From: Fimbriiglobus sp.
GTDB lineage: Bacteria > Planctomycetota > Planctomycetia > Gemmatales > Gemmataceae
Direction: 5' to 3'
DNA length: 32,172 bases
Assembly (NCBI GenBank): GCA_025351325.1
Contig: JANXWE010000284.1
Location: 1 to 32,172 of the forward strand
Below are positions 21,707-30,587 of this stretch, in pieces (position 1 is the stretch's first letter; each line of letters opens with the position of its first letter). Position numbers and translations under genes: made by a program. The notes under the pieces are model-generated. The model was given only the letters and a program-made list of their open reading frames with translations. It made no database searches and was not told the origin of the DNA.

Positions 21707-23437
21707 CTATCGCACCATGCTGAATTCACTGCTGTTGAGCAAAGCCCACAGGATGTCGCTGTAGCCTTCGGTGGGGCTGCTCGCCTTGGCGAGGTGGGTC
21801 GAGAGTTTCTGAATTTCTGCGCTGGTCGGCCGTCGGGCCAACGTGGTGATGTACATCTTCTCGAAGATGTCTGCCGGTTTGCCGGTGCCGAATTGTTTCA
21901 GGGCGGCCGGATTGCCAGCGATCTTCGAGTTCATCAATTTGAGTGCTTGTGGAATTCCCGCTTCGTAGGTGGTGCTCTTCACTTCGTCCGCTCCAGCCAG
22001 GAAGAAGGTCACAAACGAGGCACGGGGGCCACCATTACCGTATTTCATGCCGGGTCTCTTCACTTCGGGTGCTGGTGAGACCAAACCGGTGATGACGGCG
22101 AGACTGTCGAACAGCTCTTCACCCGACATCATTTTTACATTCATGTGGCTGTAAAGTTGAGCGTCGCCTTTATTGCTCGGTGAATGCTTACTGGTGCGTT
22201 GGTAGGCTTGCGTGAGAGTGATGCATTTGATGAGGTACTTCACGTCAAACCCACTGGCGGTGAACTTGGCTGTCAATTCTTCGAACAATTCCGGGTGCGA
22301 TGGTTTGTTCTTGTCAATCATGTCATCGACGGGATCGACGATGCCATTCCCGAAGAGTTGGGCCCAGGTTCGGTTCACCATCGCCTTGGCGAAATACGGG
22401 TTCTCAGCACTCGTCAACCATTTGGCGAGGGCAGGGCGGTACGGTTCCGCACCGCTCAACTTCGGTTCGTCGCCACCGAAGAATTTGGGAGCGACCGTCT
22501 TCGCCGATTCGGGGAAGAACTCTTTGGTACGCGATTTCGATGCCCCTTCGGTCACGGTGAGTTTGGTGTTATCGCCACCCATCACCGCGTTCTTAGGCCG
22601 TTGCGGAACCACCTTCGAGTAGAACGCGGCTAAGCCCCAATACTCGGTCTGCTTGGTCGACGTGAACGGGTGGTTGTGGCACTGAGCGCAGTTGATCCGT
22701 ACCCCGAGAAAGTGCTGACCGGTGGTGTCGGTGAGTTTGTCGATGCTCCGGTTCGAAAGAAAGTACGTCACGGCTGGGTTCTCATCGACCGGGCCAGTCG
22801 CGGTGACGATGGCCGACACGAATTCATTCCACGGTGTGTTCTGGTTGAATTGATCCTTGAGCCAGTCGGTGAAGGGTTCTTTCTGGACGAATCGATTGTC
22901 CGAATCGACTGTGAACAACTTGGCTCCCCAGATGTCGGCCTGCTTGCGGCCGTAGTGCGAATCGCTCAGCAATTCATCGATCAGTTTTTCACGCTTGTTG
23001 GTCGATTTGTCGTCGAGGAACGCTTTGGCCTTCTCGTACTGCGGGATCACCCCGGTGATGTCGAGGTAGACGCGCCGTAGGAAGTCGGCGTCGGTTCCGA
23101 TCGGCGACACGGGCAAATTGTCTTTCTTCAGCCGGGCGTCGATTTGGCTGTCGATCATTTTGGCCACGGCGGGGGCATCTTGGAGAGCAGACGGTCGTGA
23201 GACGGTTTTCTTGGCGTCGGCCGCTGCTTTCTTCGCCAATTCTGCCGCTTTGGCGTCGTTGACTTTCTTAGCCTCTTCGACCTTCTTGGCTTCGTCGGCC
23301 GCTTTCTTGGCAGCTTCCTCTTTCGCCTTGATCCGTTGTGCTTTCAAATCCGCTTTGACATCGGCAGCGGGTAAGGAGGAGCCGATCATCGCCAACGCTG
23401 AAAAAACGGCCAGTGTGAAAACGCGTAAAGTTTTCAT
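21707..23437 (-). CDS. DUF1549/DUF1553 secreted protein with CxxCH motif
   Basis: A 576-residue exported protein. A signal peptide (MKTLRVFTLAVFSALAMIGS) is followed by a lysine/alanine-rich, probably coiled-coil stretch (about residues 25-80). The DUF1549 domain follows (DADFLRRVYLDITGVIP, then NCAQCHNHPF, a CxxCH that could bind heme c). The DUF1553 domain closes it, with RPALAKWLTSAENPYFAKA, NRTWAQLFGNGIVDPVDD and LWALLNSSEF at the end. Such proteins are paired with DUF1501 proteins throughout planctomycetes and are suspected to act in breakdown of complex polymers, without proof. ATG 23437 starts the signal peptide; longer starts up to 23551 lack support. Confidence 0.95.
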   Translation of the reverse strand: MKTLRVFTLAVFSALAMIGSSLPAADVKADLKAQRIKAKEEAAKKAADEAKKVEEAKKVNDAKAAELAKKAAADAKKTVSRPSALQDAPAVAKMIDSQIDARLKKDNLPVSPIGTDADFLRRVYLDITGVIPQYEKAKAFLDDKSTNKREKLIDELLSDSHYGRKQADIWGAKLFTVDSDNRFVQKEPFTDWLKDQFNQNTPWNEFVSAIVTATGPVDENPAVTYFLSNRSIDKLTDTTGQHFLGVRINCAQCHNHPFTSTKQTEYWGLAAFYSKVVPQRPKNAVMGGDNTKLTVTEGASKSRTKEFFPESAKTVAPKFFGGDEPKLSGAEPYRPALAKWLTSAENPYFAKAMVNRTWAQLFGNGIVDPVDDMIDKNKPSHPELFEELTAKFTASGFDVKYLIKCITLTQAYQRTSKHSPSNKGDAQLYSHMNVKMMSGEELFDSLAVITGLVSPAPEVKRPGMKYGNGGPRASFVTFFLAGADEVKSTTYEAGIPQALKLMNSKIAGNPAALKQFGTGKPADIFEKMYITTLARRPTSAEIQKLSTHLAKASSPTEGYSDILWALLNSSEFSMVR

Positions 23438-23823
23438 GGGTATCGCATCCCTCGTTCGTGTCATTGAGCCTGTCAGCAAATCAACCCAAGGGCGAACGAG
23501 AGGTTTCGCCTGAAACCAATTCCCCGTGCGAATGTCGGAGTGAATACTCAAACTCTCATAGCACGCTCATGGTTTTGACGGAGTTTTGCCGGACTAAATT
23601 GGAAAAGTGATCATCAAGTGGTTCATCGCGGTGAGAAACTCGTCATTCTGTCTGCTGTTCTTGTGTCTGATGCGTCCACAGAGGGGAGGGGGTGTTCTCC
23701 GCAGACACAAGAACAAGCGTCAGAGTAGTACCAGGATGGGCCAAAAGGACGACGGAATCGGTCGGCGCACCCTTTCGTTGTTTTAAGACTGTCGAATGGC
23801 GACTCTTTTCGCAGAATACGGGG
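23438..23823. other. Divergent intergenic region with repeat copy B
   Basis: These 386 bases lie between the DUF1549/DUF1553 gene and the ABC permease gene. The main content is hairpin repeat copy B (23640-23739). The open frames running into the region from both sides look like non-coding extensions. No promoter box was convincing; promoters for both divergent genes should lie here. Confidence 0.65.
23640..23739 (-). repeat. Intergenic hairpin repeat, copy B
   Basis: The reverse complement matches copy A at 17303-17414, with small gaps in the loop. Arms GTTCTTGTGTCTG (23657-23669) and CAGACACAAGAAC (23702-23714) are exact reverse complements (13 bp). Against copy A the stem shows A-T to T-A, T-A to G-C and C-G to T-A double changes and a wobble to T-A. 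As in copy A it lies between divergently transcribed genes. Confidence 0.8.
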
Positions 23824-24960
23824 ATGGATTTCGCCCTCGCCACCATTTGGTACGAACGCCAGCGGTTCCTCCCGGCCATTTTGGCCGTCTCGTTCAGTGC
23901 GATTCTGATGGTCGTTCAGGGCGGACTCGTCGTCGGGCTACTCTCGATGATGTCCGTGCCCGTCGACAAAGCGACCTCCGATGTTTGGATCGGTTCGCCC
24001 GGTGTGAAGAGCGTCGATCTCGGTCAGAAGATCCCCGAGCGCTGGATCGCCCGCGTCGCCAATCAGCCCGAAGTCGTCCGAGCCGAACCGCAAATCATCT
24101 CCTTTTCGATGTGGACTCCCATCGACCGCAACGCACCCCCATCTAGCCCGGCCGTCTGCTTGATCGTGGGCTGCAAGCTCGACAAAGACTCCATCGGCGC
24201 CGTCGAGCAACTCCGGGAAAATCCCGAGTTGATGGTGAAGCTCACCGAACCGAACACCATCGTCGTCGACGAATCCGAAGTCGGCCGGTTGGGCGTCAAA
24301 GGGATCGGCGACCAAGGGGAAATCGCGGGACGTGTCGTGCGGATCGTCGGCCTCGTCCAAGGGTACAAATCGCTCGGCGGGCCTTACGTGTTCTGCTCCC
24401 TCGAGACGGCCCGGGTCATCGCCCGCGAGCGCGCCGGAGACTGCACCTACTTGCTCGCAAAATGCAAGTCGCCCGCCGACGCGCAGATCGTGAAAGAACG
24501 GTTAAAAAAGTACGACCAAATGTCGACGTTCGACGCCGAGGAATTTTCCGTCCGCTCCCGGATGCACTGGCTCACGACCACCAAGGCCGGCATCGCCGTC
24601 GGCTTCACCGCCCTGCTGGGGTTGCTGGTCGGCGCCGTCGTCACCAGTCAAACCCTGTACGCGGCGATGGCCGCGAGCCAGCGGGAATACTCGACGCTGC
24701 GGGCCATGGGCATTCCCGCCTGGCGACTCCGCATGACTGTGATGGCCAAATCATTCTGGGTCGGCTTCTTCGGGTTGATCGTCGCAGCACCTGTCACGCT
24801 GGTGGTTTCTGAAATCGCCACCGCCATCGGCATCAAAGTCACCCTGCATCCGCTAGTCGTGTTGGGGGCCGCCGTCATCACCCTGTCGATGGCGTTGCTT
24901 TCCGGTTTGGCGGCACTCCGGGCGGTGCAGGGCGTCGATCCGGCTCACAATATTCGCTGA
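23824..24960 (+). CDS. ABC transporter permease, DevC/MacB (FtsX-like) type
   Basis: A 378-residue inner-membrane protein. An N-terminal membrane segment (about residues 15-40) is followed by a large extracytoplasmic domain (to about 250) and three more membrane segments in the C-terminal FtsX-like domain. It ends with a coupling-helix-type stretch, REYSTLRAMGIPAWRLR, and SGLAALRAVQGVDPAHNIR, typical of DevC/MacB permeases. It is followed by an HlyD-like adaptor, the order seen in DevBCA-type exporters, but no ATPase gene is nearby. ATG 23824 is chosen: family homology starts at FALATIWYERQRF, GGGG lies just upstream, and the longer frame from 23692 would run through intergenic repeat copy B. 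The exported substrate is unknown. Confidence 0.88.
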   Translation: MDFALATIWYERQRFLPAILAVSFSAILMVVQGGLVVGLLSMMSVPVDKATSDVWIGSPGVKSVDLGQKIPERWIARVANQPEVVRAEPQIISFSMWTPIDRNAPPSSPAVCLIVGCKLDKDSIGAVEQLRENPELMVKLTEPNTIVVDESEVGRLGVKGIGDQGEIAGRVVRIVGLVQGYKSLGGPYVFCSLETARVIARERAGDCTYLLAKCKSPADAQIVKERLKKYDQMSTFDAEEFSVRSRMHWLTTTKAGIAVGFTALLGLLVGAVVTSQTLYAAMAASQREYSTLRAMGIPAWRLRMTVMAKSFWVGFFGLIVAAPVTLVVSEIATAIGIKVTLHPLVVLGAAVITLSMALLSGLAALRAVQGVDPAHNIR

Positions 24961-24968
24961 CGGTCACC

Positions 24969-24972
24969 GAGG
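24969..24972 (+). promoter_or_regulatory. Ribosome binding site deciding the adaptor start
   Basis: GAGG touches ATG 24973 directly but sits 9 bases before ATG 24982, so the second ATG is the likely start. Confidence 0.55.
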
Positions 24973-24981
24973 ATGTTTGGA

Positions 24982-26034
24982 ATGGCGGACGAGGGACGGA
25001 CTTCGGGTTGGGTACGCTGGCTGGCCATCGGGTTGCTCGTCGGCCCGTTGGCGGTTGTCGGCTGGTGGCTGAGTCGACCGGCGGCTCCCAACTCACTGGC
25101 GACCATGGACGAATTGGACGTCCTCTGCACCGGCCGTGTGGACTCGTCCGGCATGGTGGTGTCCCTCGAGCCGAGCCAAGCCGGCCGCGTTCTGAAAATC
25201 TTCGCCCAGGAAAACAAACCGCTCGAAAAGGGTCAGGAAATCCTCCGACTGGACGATTCGACCGCCAAGGCCCGGTTGCTCCAAGCGACCGCCGGGGTGG
25301 ATGGTGCGAAGGTCGATTTCGCTTCTGCCGAAAAAGAAGCCCAGCGATTCCCCGAGCAACTCGAAGCCCGCCGGGCACTCGGTGCGGCGGCGAAAGCCCG
25401 CGTCGATCAAGCCAAGAAGCTCGTCGAGCAACGCAAAGCCCAGCAGCAGATCACCCCGCTGACCAAGATCGAACAGGAGGGCCTGGAGGCGCAAGTCCGG
25501 GAGCTGGAATCGCTGGAATTGGCCGACCGCCTGCAACTCGCCGACATCGAAAAGAATTTGAACCCGCAGTGGCGCATCGACGCCGCCAAAGCTCGTCTCG
25601 ATGCGGCCAAGGCCGATCAGCAACTCGCGCAAAAGAACGTCGAAGATTGCGTCATGCGCGCCCCGAGCGCCGGGCGAATCCTCCGCTTGCAGACCAGCGA
25701 AGGGGCACTCCTCATGCCCGGTGGCTACCCGGCCTCCATCGTCTTCGTCCCGGCCGGGCCACTGGTCGTCCGTGCCGAACTCGACCAAGAATTCATCGGC
25801 CGGGTCCGCGAGGGAATGACCGTCGAAGTCCGTGACGACGGCCGCGCGGATGGGCCGATGTACCCCGGCCGCATCAAGAGCATGTCGCGGTGGGTGGCCC
25901 AACGCCGCACGATGATCCTCGACCCCGGCGAGATCAACGACGTCCGTACCGTCGAGTGCTTGGTCGAACTGCAATCCAGTATCGATGAGTTGTTCATCGG
26001 CCAACGCATGCGCGTCCGCATCAAGTCCAAGTAA
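24982..26034 (+). CDS. HlyD-family periplasmic adaptor (DevB-like)
   Basis: A 350-residue membrane-anchored adaptor of a tripartite or ABC exporter. One N-terminal membrane helix (about residues 10-28) precedes a biotinyl-lipoyl half (LEPSQAGRVLKIFAQENKPLEKGQEILRLDD region, about 55-90). A long helical hairpin/coiled coil follows (about 95-215), then the second lipoyl half (VMRAPSAGRILRL) and a beta-barrel region. It follows the permease by 21 bases and likely forms a complex with it. ATG 24982 is preferred on ribosome-binding-site spacing. No outer-membrane TolC-like partner is seen in the window. Confidence 0.9.
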   Translation: MADEGRTSGWVRWLAIGLLVGPLAVVGWWLSRPAAPNSLATMDELDVLCTGRVDSSGMVVSLEPSQAGRVLKIFAQENKPLEKGQEILRLDDSTAKARLLQATAGVDGAKVDFASAEKEAQRFPEQLEARRALGAAAKARVDQAKKLVEQRKAQQQITPLTKIEQEGLEAQVRELESLELADRLQLADIEKNLNPQWRIDAAKARLDAAKADQQLAQKNVEDCVMRAPSAGRILRLQTSEGALLMPGGYPASIVFVPAGPLVVRAELDQEFIGRVREGMTVEVRDDGRADGPMYPGRIKSMSRWVAQRRTMILDPGEINDVRTVECLVELQSSIDELFIGQRMRVRIKSK

Positions 26035-26059
26035 TTTTGACCACACGGGAATGCTGCGT

Positions 26060-27571
26060 ATGGGACCGTCCATCAGTTCAAACGCAGGCCCCGCGGGATC
26101 GGTCCCCGGTGCGAAGTCGGCACTCGCGCTGCTCATCGGCATCAACTTATTCAACTACATCGACCGGCAGATTCTGTCGGCGGTGCTGCCGCTCTTGCAA
26201 CTCGACGGCACCATCTTCGACCCGTCCGATCCGTGGTTGAAATTCAAGCTGGGCGCCCTCACGAGCGCGTTCCTCGTCGCCTACATGATCTTCTCGCCGC
26301 TCGTCGGCTGGCTCGATGGCCACGGCTATCGCCGCTGGATCATTCTCGGGTTCGGCGTGAGCATTTGGAGCGTCGCCAGCGGCTGCTCCGGGTTCGCCAC
26401 GGGGTATTGGGTGCTCCTCCTCACGCGTTGCCTAGTGGGGGTCGGCGAAGGGGCCTACGGGCCGGTGGCGTCCGCGATGATTGCCGACGCGTACCCGCAG
26501 GCCAGCCGCGCCAAGGCACTGGCGTACTTCAACATGGCCATCCCCGTCGGCAGCGCCATCGGCTTCATTGTCGGTGGCCAAGTCGCCGATTACTACGACG
26601 ACTGGCGGCACGCCTTCTGGCTCACGTTCTCGGGCCTTGGCTTGGGAGTGTTCTGTTTCTTGAAACGGGAACTGCCCCGTCCGCAAACCGCGGAACAAGC
26701 CGCCAATGCCCCGGGCTATTTCGAAGTGCTGAACCGACTCCGGCGCAACCGCTCGTTCGTCGTCTGCTGCATCGGCATGACGGCGATCACCTTCGTTCTC
26801 GGTGGCGTCGCCGCCTGGATTCCGACTTACGTGTTCCAGCGCGAATCGCGGTTCGTGTTGAACGCAGCCGCCGTCGACGGTTTGGCGAACCCGCCCGCCG
26901 ACTCCAAACGCAAAGCACTTCCCGACGACGTGATCGCCAAACTCCGAACCATCACCGACGACCGCGAAGTCGACTTCGGGACGTTGAAAACGACACTCGA
27001 AGGAACGTTGACGAACAACGATCTGGTGCTGCACTTCGAGCCGATAGCCAAGGTCGCCACCACACCCACCTCCATGAAACTCGGCAGCATCACGACCATT
27101 TTTGGAGCAATTGTGGTAGTGGGAGGTTTGATCGCCACCCTCTTCGCCACCTGGCTCGGCGAACGACTGAAGACACGGATTCGCGGAGCGTATTTCTGGG
27201 TCATTTCAGCGGGAGCATTCGGTGCGTTTCCCTGCTTCATCGCGTTCATTTATCTGCCCCTCCCCTGGGGTTGGTTGGTCATGTTCTTCGCCGTGGTGGG
27301 CCTGTTCATGCACGTTGGTCCCGGCTTCACGATTCTGGCCAACGTCGTGACCTCCGGAATTCGAGCGACCGCCTTCGCCATCAACATCCTCGTCATTCAC
27401 GTACTCGGAGATGTGATTTCGCCCCCGCTCATCGGCGCCGCTGCGGACACTTTCAATTGGAATGTCGCCCTACTGCTCACGTCGGGCATGATCCTCGTCG
27501 GTAGTATCGTCTGGATACGCGGGATGAAGTATTTGGACGATGACACCCGCCGGGCGACGGAAATGAGTTGA
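26060..27571 (+). CDS. Major facilitator superfamily transporter, spinster-like
   Basis: A membrane protein of about 503 residues with roughly 12 hydrophobic segments. [17 protein letters not shown] at the first helix is typical of the spinster/sphingolipid-transporter-like MFS group, and the loop 2-3 motif [11 protein letters not shown] is a form of the MFS signature. Between the middle helices lies an unusually long hydrophilic loop (about 275-345) with [19 protein letters not shown], possibly extracytoplasmic. ATG 26060 has GGGA nine bases ahead; ATG 26051 is an alternative, and the longer frame from 25985 overlaps the adaptor gene. It lies 25 bases after the adaptor gene and may be co-transcribed with it. 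The substrate is unknown. Confidence 0.88.
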   Translation: MGPSISSNAGPAGSVPGAKSALALLIGINLFNYIDRQILSAVLPLLQLDGTIFDPSDPWLKFKLGALTSAFLVAYMIFSPLVGWLDGHGYRRWIILGFGVSIWSVASGCSGFATGYWVLLLTRCLVGVGEGAYGPVASAMIADAYPQASRAKALAYFNMAIPVGSAIGFIVGGQVADYYDDWRHAFWLTFSGLGLGVFCFLKRELPRPQTAEQAANAPGYFEVLNRLRRNRSFVVCCIGMTAITFVLGGVAAWIPTYVFQRESRFVLNAAAVDGLANPPADSKRKALPDDVIAKLRTITDDREVDFGTLKTTLEGTLTNNDLVLHFEPIAKVATTPTSMKLGSITTIFGAIVVVGGLIATLFATWLGERLKTRIRGAYFWVISAGAFGAFPCFIAFIYLPLPWGWLVMFFAVVGLFMHVGPGFTILANVVTSGIRATAFAINILVIHVLGDVISPPLIGAAADTFNWNVALLLTSGMILVGSIVWIRGMKYLDDDTRRATEMS

Positions 27572-27674
27572 TTTCCATCTAGACAAGGTCCTCAATAAAC
27601 CCCCGGCCATTCCCGGTTGTCCGTCAGTCGATAAGTCTAACCTTTCGATTTCACGGACACCGAGTTCACCGGAT

Positions 27675-30587
27675 ATGCCGAGTTACATTCCCGCCGATGT
27701 CGAACCGCGCTGGCAAGCTTACTGGGACGCGAACGCGACCTTTCGCACGCTCGACCCCACCGATGCTAGCGTGGCCGGGAAGCCGAAGTACTACATCCTC
27801 GACATGTTTCCGTACCCGAGTGGCAGCGGCCTGCACGTCGGCCATCCGGAAGGTTATACCGCCACCGACATACTCGCGCGTTTCCAGCGGATGCGTGGCT
27901 TCCACGTGCTGCACCCGATGGGTTGGGACGCCTTCGGCCTGCCCGCCGAGCAACATGCCATCGCCACCGGCGAACACCCCAGCATCAACACCAAGAACAA
28001 CGTCGACACCTTTCGCCGGCAGATCAAATCCCTCGGCTTCAGCTACGATTGGCAACGCGAAGTCAACACCACCGACCCGGATTACTTCCGCTGGACGCAG
28101 TGGATCTTCCTCCAGATTTACGACACATGGTACGACCCCGTCGCCAAGAAAGGCCGGCCGATTTCGGAGCTTCCAATCCCTGCGGATGTGATCGACCAAC
28201 AAAAATACATCGATTCGCACCGTTTGGCCTACCTCGCCGAAGTACCGGTGAACTGGTGCGAAGCCCTCGGCACCGTGCTCTCCAACGAAGAAGTGATCGA
28301 TGGCAAAAGTGAACGCGGCAGTCACCCTGTCGTGCGCCGCCCACTGAAGCAATGGCTCCTCCGCATCACCGCCTACGCCGAACGGCTGATTGATGACCTT
28401 GAACCGCTCGACTGGAGCGAGTCGATCAAGCAGATGCAGCGGAACTGGATCGGCAAATCCGAAGGAGCGGAAGTACAGTTCCAGGTTCCAAATTCCAGGT
28501 TCCAAGTTCAGGACTCCAACCTGGAACCTGGAACCTGGAACCTGGAACTCTCAGTGTTCACCACACGGCCAGACACTCTCTTCGGCGCCACCTACATCGT
28601 GCTGTCGCCCGAGCACGAACTCGTCGCCCGGATCACCACCGCCGAACAAGAAGCATCTATCGAAGCCTACCAGCAGCAGGCGTCCCGAAAGAGCGAGTTC
28701 GAACGCACCGAGATGGCCAAGACGAAGAGCGGCGTCTTCACCGGGGCGTATGCCGTCAACCCCGTGAACAAGAAAGAGATCCCCATCTGGATCGCCGACT
28801 ACGTGCTGGCAGGCTACGGTACCGGGGCCATCATGGCCGTGCCCGCCCACGACGAACGCGACTTCGAGTTTGCACTCGAACACAATCTCGCAATTCTTCC
28901 GGTCGTCGAGCCATCAGAAATATGGCTCGTAAACGCATACAACCCACTAGCTCTTGCTAAAGTTGCTCGAAGCTCTTATTTCAGGGCGATCCTCGGAGTT
29001 GCAAAACCTTCAAAATCCGATTGGGACCGTCTCGCAGCTCAGAATGATCCCCAGCCTGCCGACCCGATATTGGCTAATGAGATCGAAGCGAAGCTTGCGT
29101 CATTTTCAGGCGCAAGTCTTGCATATTGTGAAGCGTGCTTACACCTCCTCTGTTCGGTTGCAACAAATGGCGAAGCCTCTGTCGGTGAACTTGAGATGTT
29201 ACGTGATTGCTATCTGAAGCACCCGCAATACTTCGCATTGGACGATCACCCATCCGCTTACATCGCAGAAGGGAAAGTTATCAATTCTGGTTTCTTGGAC
29301 GGCATGACCACCGAGGAGGCCAAACGTAAAATCACCGCATGGCTGGTCGCCGAGGGCAACGGCGAAGCGAAGGTCAACTACAAGCTGCGCGACTGGCTGT
29401 TCAGCCGGCAGCGCTACTGGGGCGAACCATTCCCGATCTTGCACGAGCTTGACGCCGCCGGGAACCGCACCGGGGTCATCCGGACGCTCGCACCCACTGA
29501 CTTGCCGTTGACACTGCCGACGCTGGCCGACTTCAAACCGACCGGCTCCCCCGATGGCCCACTGGCCAAGGCGACCGACTGGTTGACGGTCGAACTCGAT
29601 GGCAAAAAGTACCGCCGGGAAACGAACACGATGCCGCAGTGGGCCGGGTCGTGCTGGTACTACCTACGCTACATCGACCCGCAGAACACACAACAGTTTG
29701 CCGACGCCGGGAAACTCAATCACTGGTTGCCGGTTGATCTTTACATCGGCGGGGCCGAGCACGCCGTACTGCACCTGCTCTACTCGCGTTTCTGGCATAA
29801 AGTGCTCTACGACCGGGGCTATGTGAATTGCGTGGAGCCGTTCCAGAAGCTGGTGAACCAAGGGATGATTCTCGGCGAAGACGGTCAAAAAATGTCGAAG
29901 GCTCGCGGGAACGTGATCAACCCGGACAGTGTCGTCGCCGAATTCGGGGCCGATTCGCTGCGACTGTTTGAAATGTTCATGGGGCCGCTCGAAGCGGTCA
30001 AACCGTGGAACACCAAAGGCGTCGAAGGCGTCCACCGGTTCCTCCACCGCGCCTGGCGTTTATTGATTGATGACACTGCCGTGTCACTGACGTTGAACAG
30101 TTCGGTGAAGGAAATCGAACCCGATCGGGATGGGTTGCGAATTTTGCATCGGACGATTCAGAAAGTCACCGACGACACGGCCCGGCTGAGCTTCAACACG
30201 GCGATCTCGGCGATGATGGAGTTCTGCAACTACTTCACCAAGCTCGACATCCGGCCGCGCGCCGTGCTGGAACCGTTCGTGCTGTTGCTGGCTCCCTACG
30301 CCCCGCACATCGCCGAGGAATTGTGGGCCGCACTCGGCCACCCCACAACGCTCGCCTACGAACCGTGGCCGAAATTCGACCCCGAATTGACCAAAGTCGA
30401 CAGCATCGAAGTTCCGGTGCAAATCAACGGCAAACTCAAAGCGAAGTTGCACGTGCCCGCCGAGATCGACGCCGCCGAGTTGGAAGCCACGGCCCTGGCC
30501 GACGCGAAAGTCATTGAGGCATTGGCTGGAAAGACACCCAAGAAGGTGATCGTCGTACCGAAGAAAGTGGTGAGTATTGTGGTGTGA
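27675..30587 (+). CDS. leuS: Leucyl-tRNA synthetase with two in-frame insertions
   Basis: A 970-residue class I aminoacyl-tRNA synthetase that charges tRNA-Leu. Signatures are HVGH (54-57, the HIGH motif), [10 protein letters not shown] at the entry to the CP1 editing domain, [13 protein letters not shown] (T-rich editing motif), [10 protein letters not shown] (390-399, with the conserved editing aspartate), [15 protein letters not shown], and KMSKA (739-743). The usual bacterial length is 800-880 residues. The excess comes from two insertions: about 25 residues (268-293) encoded by a palindromic repeat, and about 100 residues (414-525) of low-GC, unrecognised sequence directly after the editing motif. 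The frame stays open and all catalytic motifs are intact, so the enzyme is probably functional. It ends abutting a convergent oxidoreductase gene. Confidence 0.97.
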   Translation: MPSYIPADVEPRWQAYWDANATFRTLDPTDASVAGKPKYYILDMFPYPSGSGLHVGHPEGYTATDILARFQRMRGFHVLHPMGWDAFGLPAEQHAIATGEHPSINTKNNVDTFRRQIKSLGFSYDWQREVNTTDPDYFRWTQWIFLQIYDTWYDPVAKKGRPISELPIPADVIDQQKYIDSHRLAYLAEVPVNWCEALGTVLSNEEVIDGKSERGSHPVVRRPLKQWLLRITAYAERLIDDLEPLDWSESIKQMQRNWIGKSEGAEVQFQVPNSRFQVQDSNLEPGTWNLELSVFTTRPDTLFGATYIVLSPEHELVARITTAEQEASIEAYQQQASRKSEFERTEMAKTKSGVFTGAYAVNPVNKKEIPIWIADYVLAGYGTGAIMAVPAHDERDFEFALEHNLAILPVVEPSEIWLVNAYNPLALAKVARSSYFRAILGVAKPSKSDWDRLAAQNDPQPADPILANEIEAKLASFSGASLAYCEACLHLLCSVATNGEASVGELEMLRDCYLKHPQYFALDDHPSAYIAEGKVINSGFLDGMTTEEAKRKITAWLVAEGNGEAKVNYKLRDWLFSRQRYWGEPFPILHELDAAGNRTGVIRTLAPTDLPLTLPTLADFKPTGSPDGPLAKATDWLTVELDGKKYRRETNTMPQWAGSCWYYLRYIDPQNTQQFADAGKLNHWLPVDLYIGGAEHAVLHLLYSRFWHKVLYDRGYVNCVEPFQKLVNQGMILGEDGQKMSKARGNVINPDSVVAEFGADSLRLFEMFMGPLEAVKPWNTKGVEGVHRFLHRAWRLLIDDTAVSLTLNSSVKEIEPDRDGLRILHRTIQKVTDDTARLSFNTAISAMMEFCNYFTKLDIRPRAVLEPFVLLLAPYAPHIAEELWAALGHPTTLAYEPWPKFDPELTKVDSIEVPVQINGKLKAKLHVPAEIDAAELEATALADAKVIEALAGKTPKKVIVVPKKVVSIVV
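28476..28551. repeat. Low-complexity palindromic repeat inserted in leuS
   Basis: Left half (28476-28512) is built from GTTCCAG/GGTTCCA units and the right half (28515-28551) from CCTGGAA units, an imperfect inverted repeat with a 7-base period. It is in frame with leuS and encodes alternating stretches such as RFQVQD and TWNLEL. Intergenic repeats of this style occur in many bacterial genomes; here one lies inside an essential gene. Confidence 0.8.
28900..29290 (+). other. Low-GC insertion block inside leuS
   Basis: Composition drops sharply: 26/60 G+C at 28921-28980 against 43/60 at 28801-28860 and 42/60 at 29521-29580. The block adds about 100 residues (including [19 protein letters not shown] and [15 protein letters not shown]) between the HDERD editing motif and the conserved INSGFLDG. 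It looks helical and matches no domain I know. The edges are approximate. Confidence 0.75.

Noticed and set aside
25093-26154. 353-codon open frame on the - strand
   Set aside because: It lies antisense to the HlyD-like adaptor gene, whose + strand product has clear family motifs.
28954-29217. 87-codon open frame inside the leuS insertion in another frame
   Set aside because: The leuS frame stays open through the whole block, and the alternative product has no recognisable feature.
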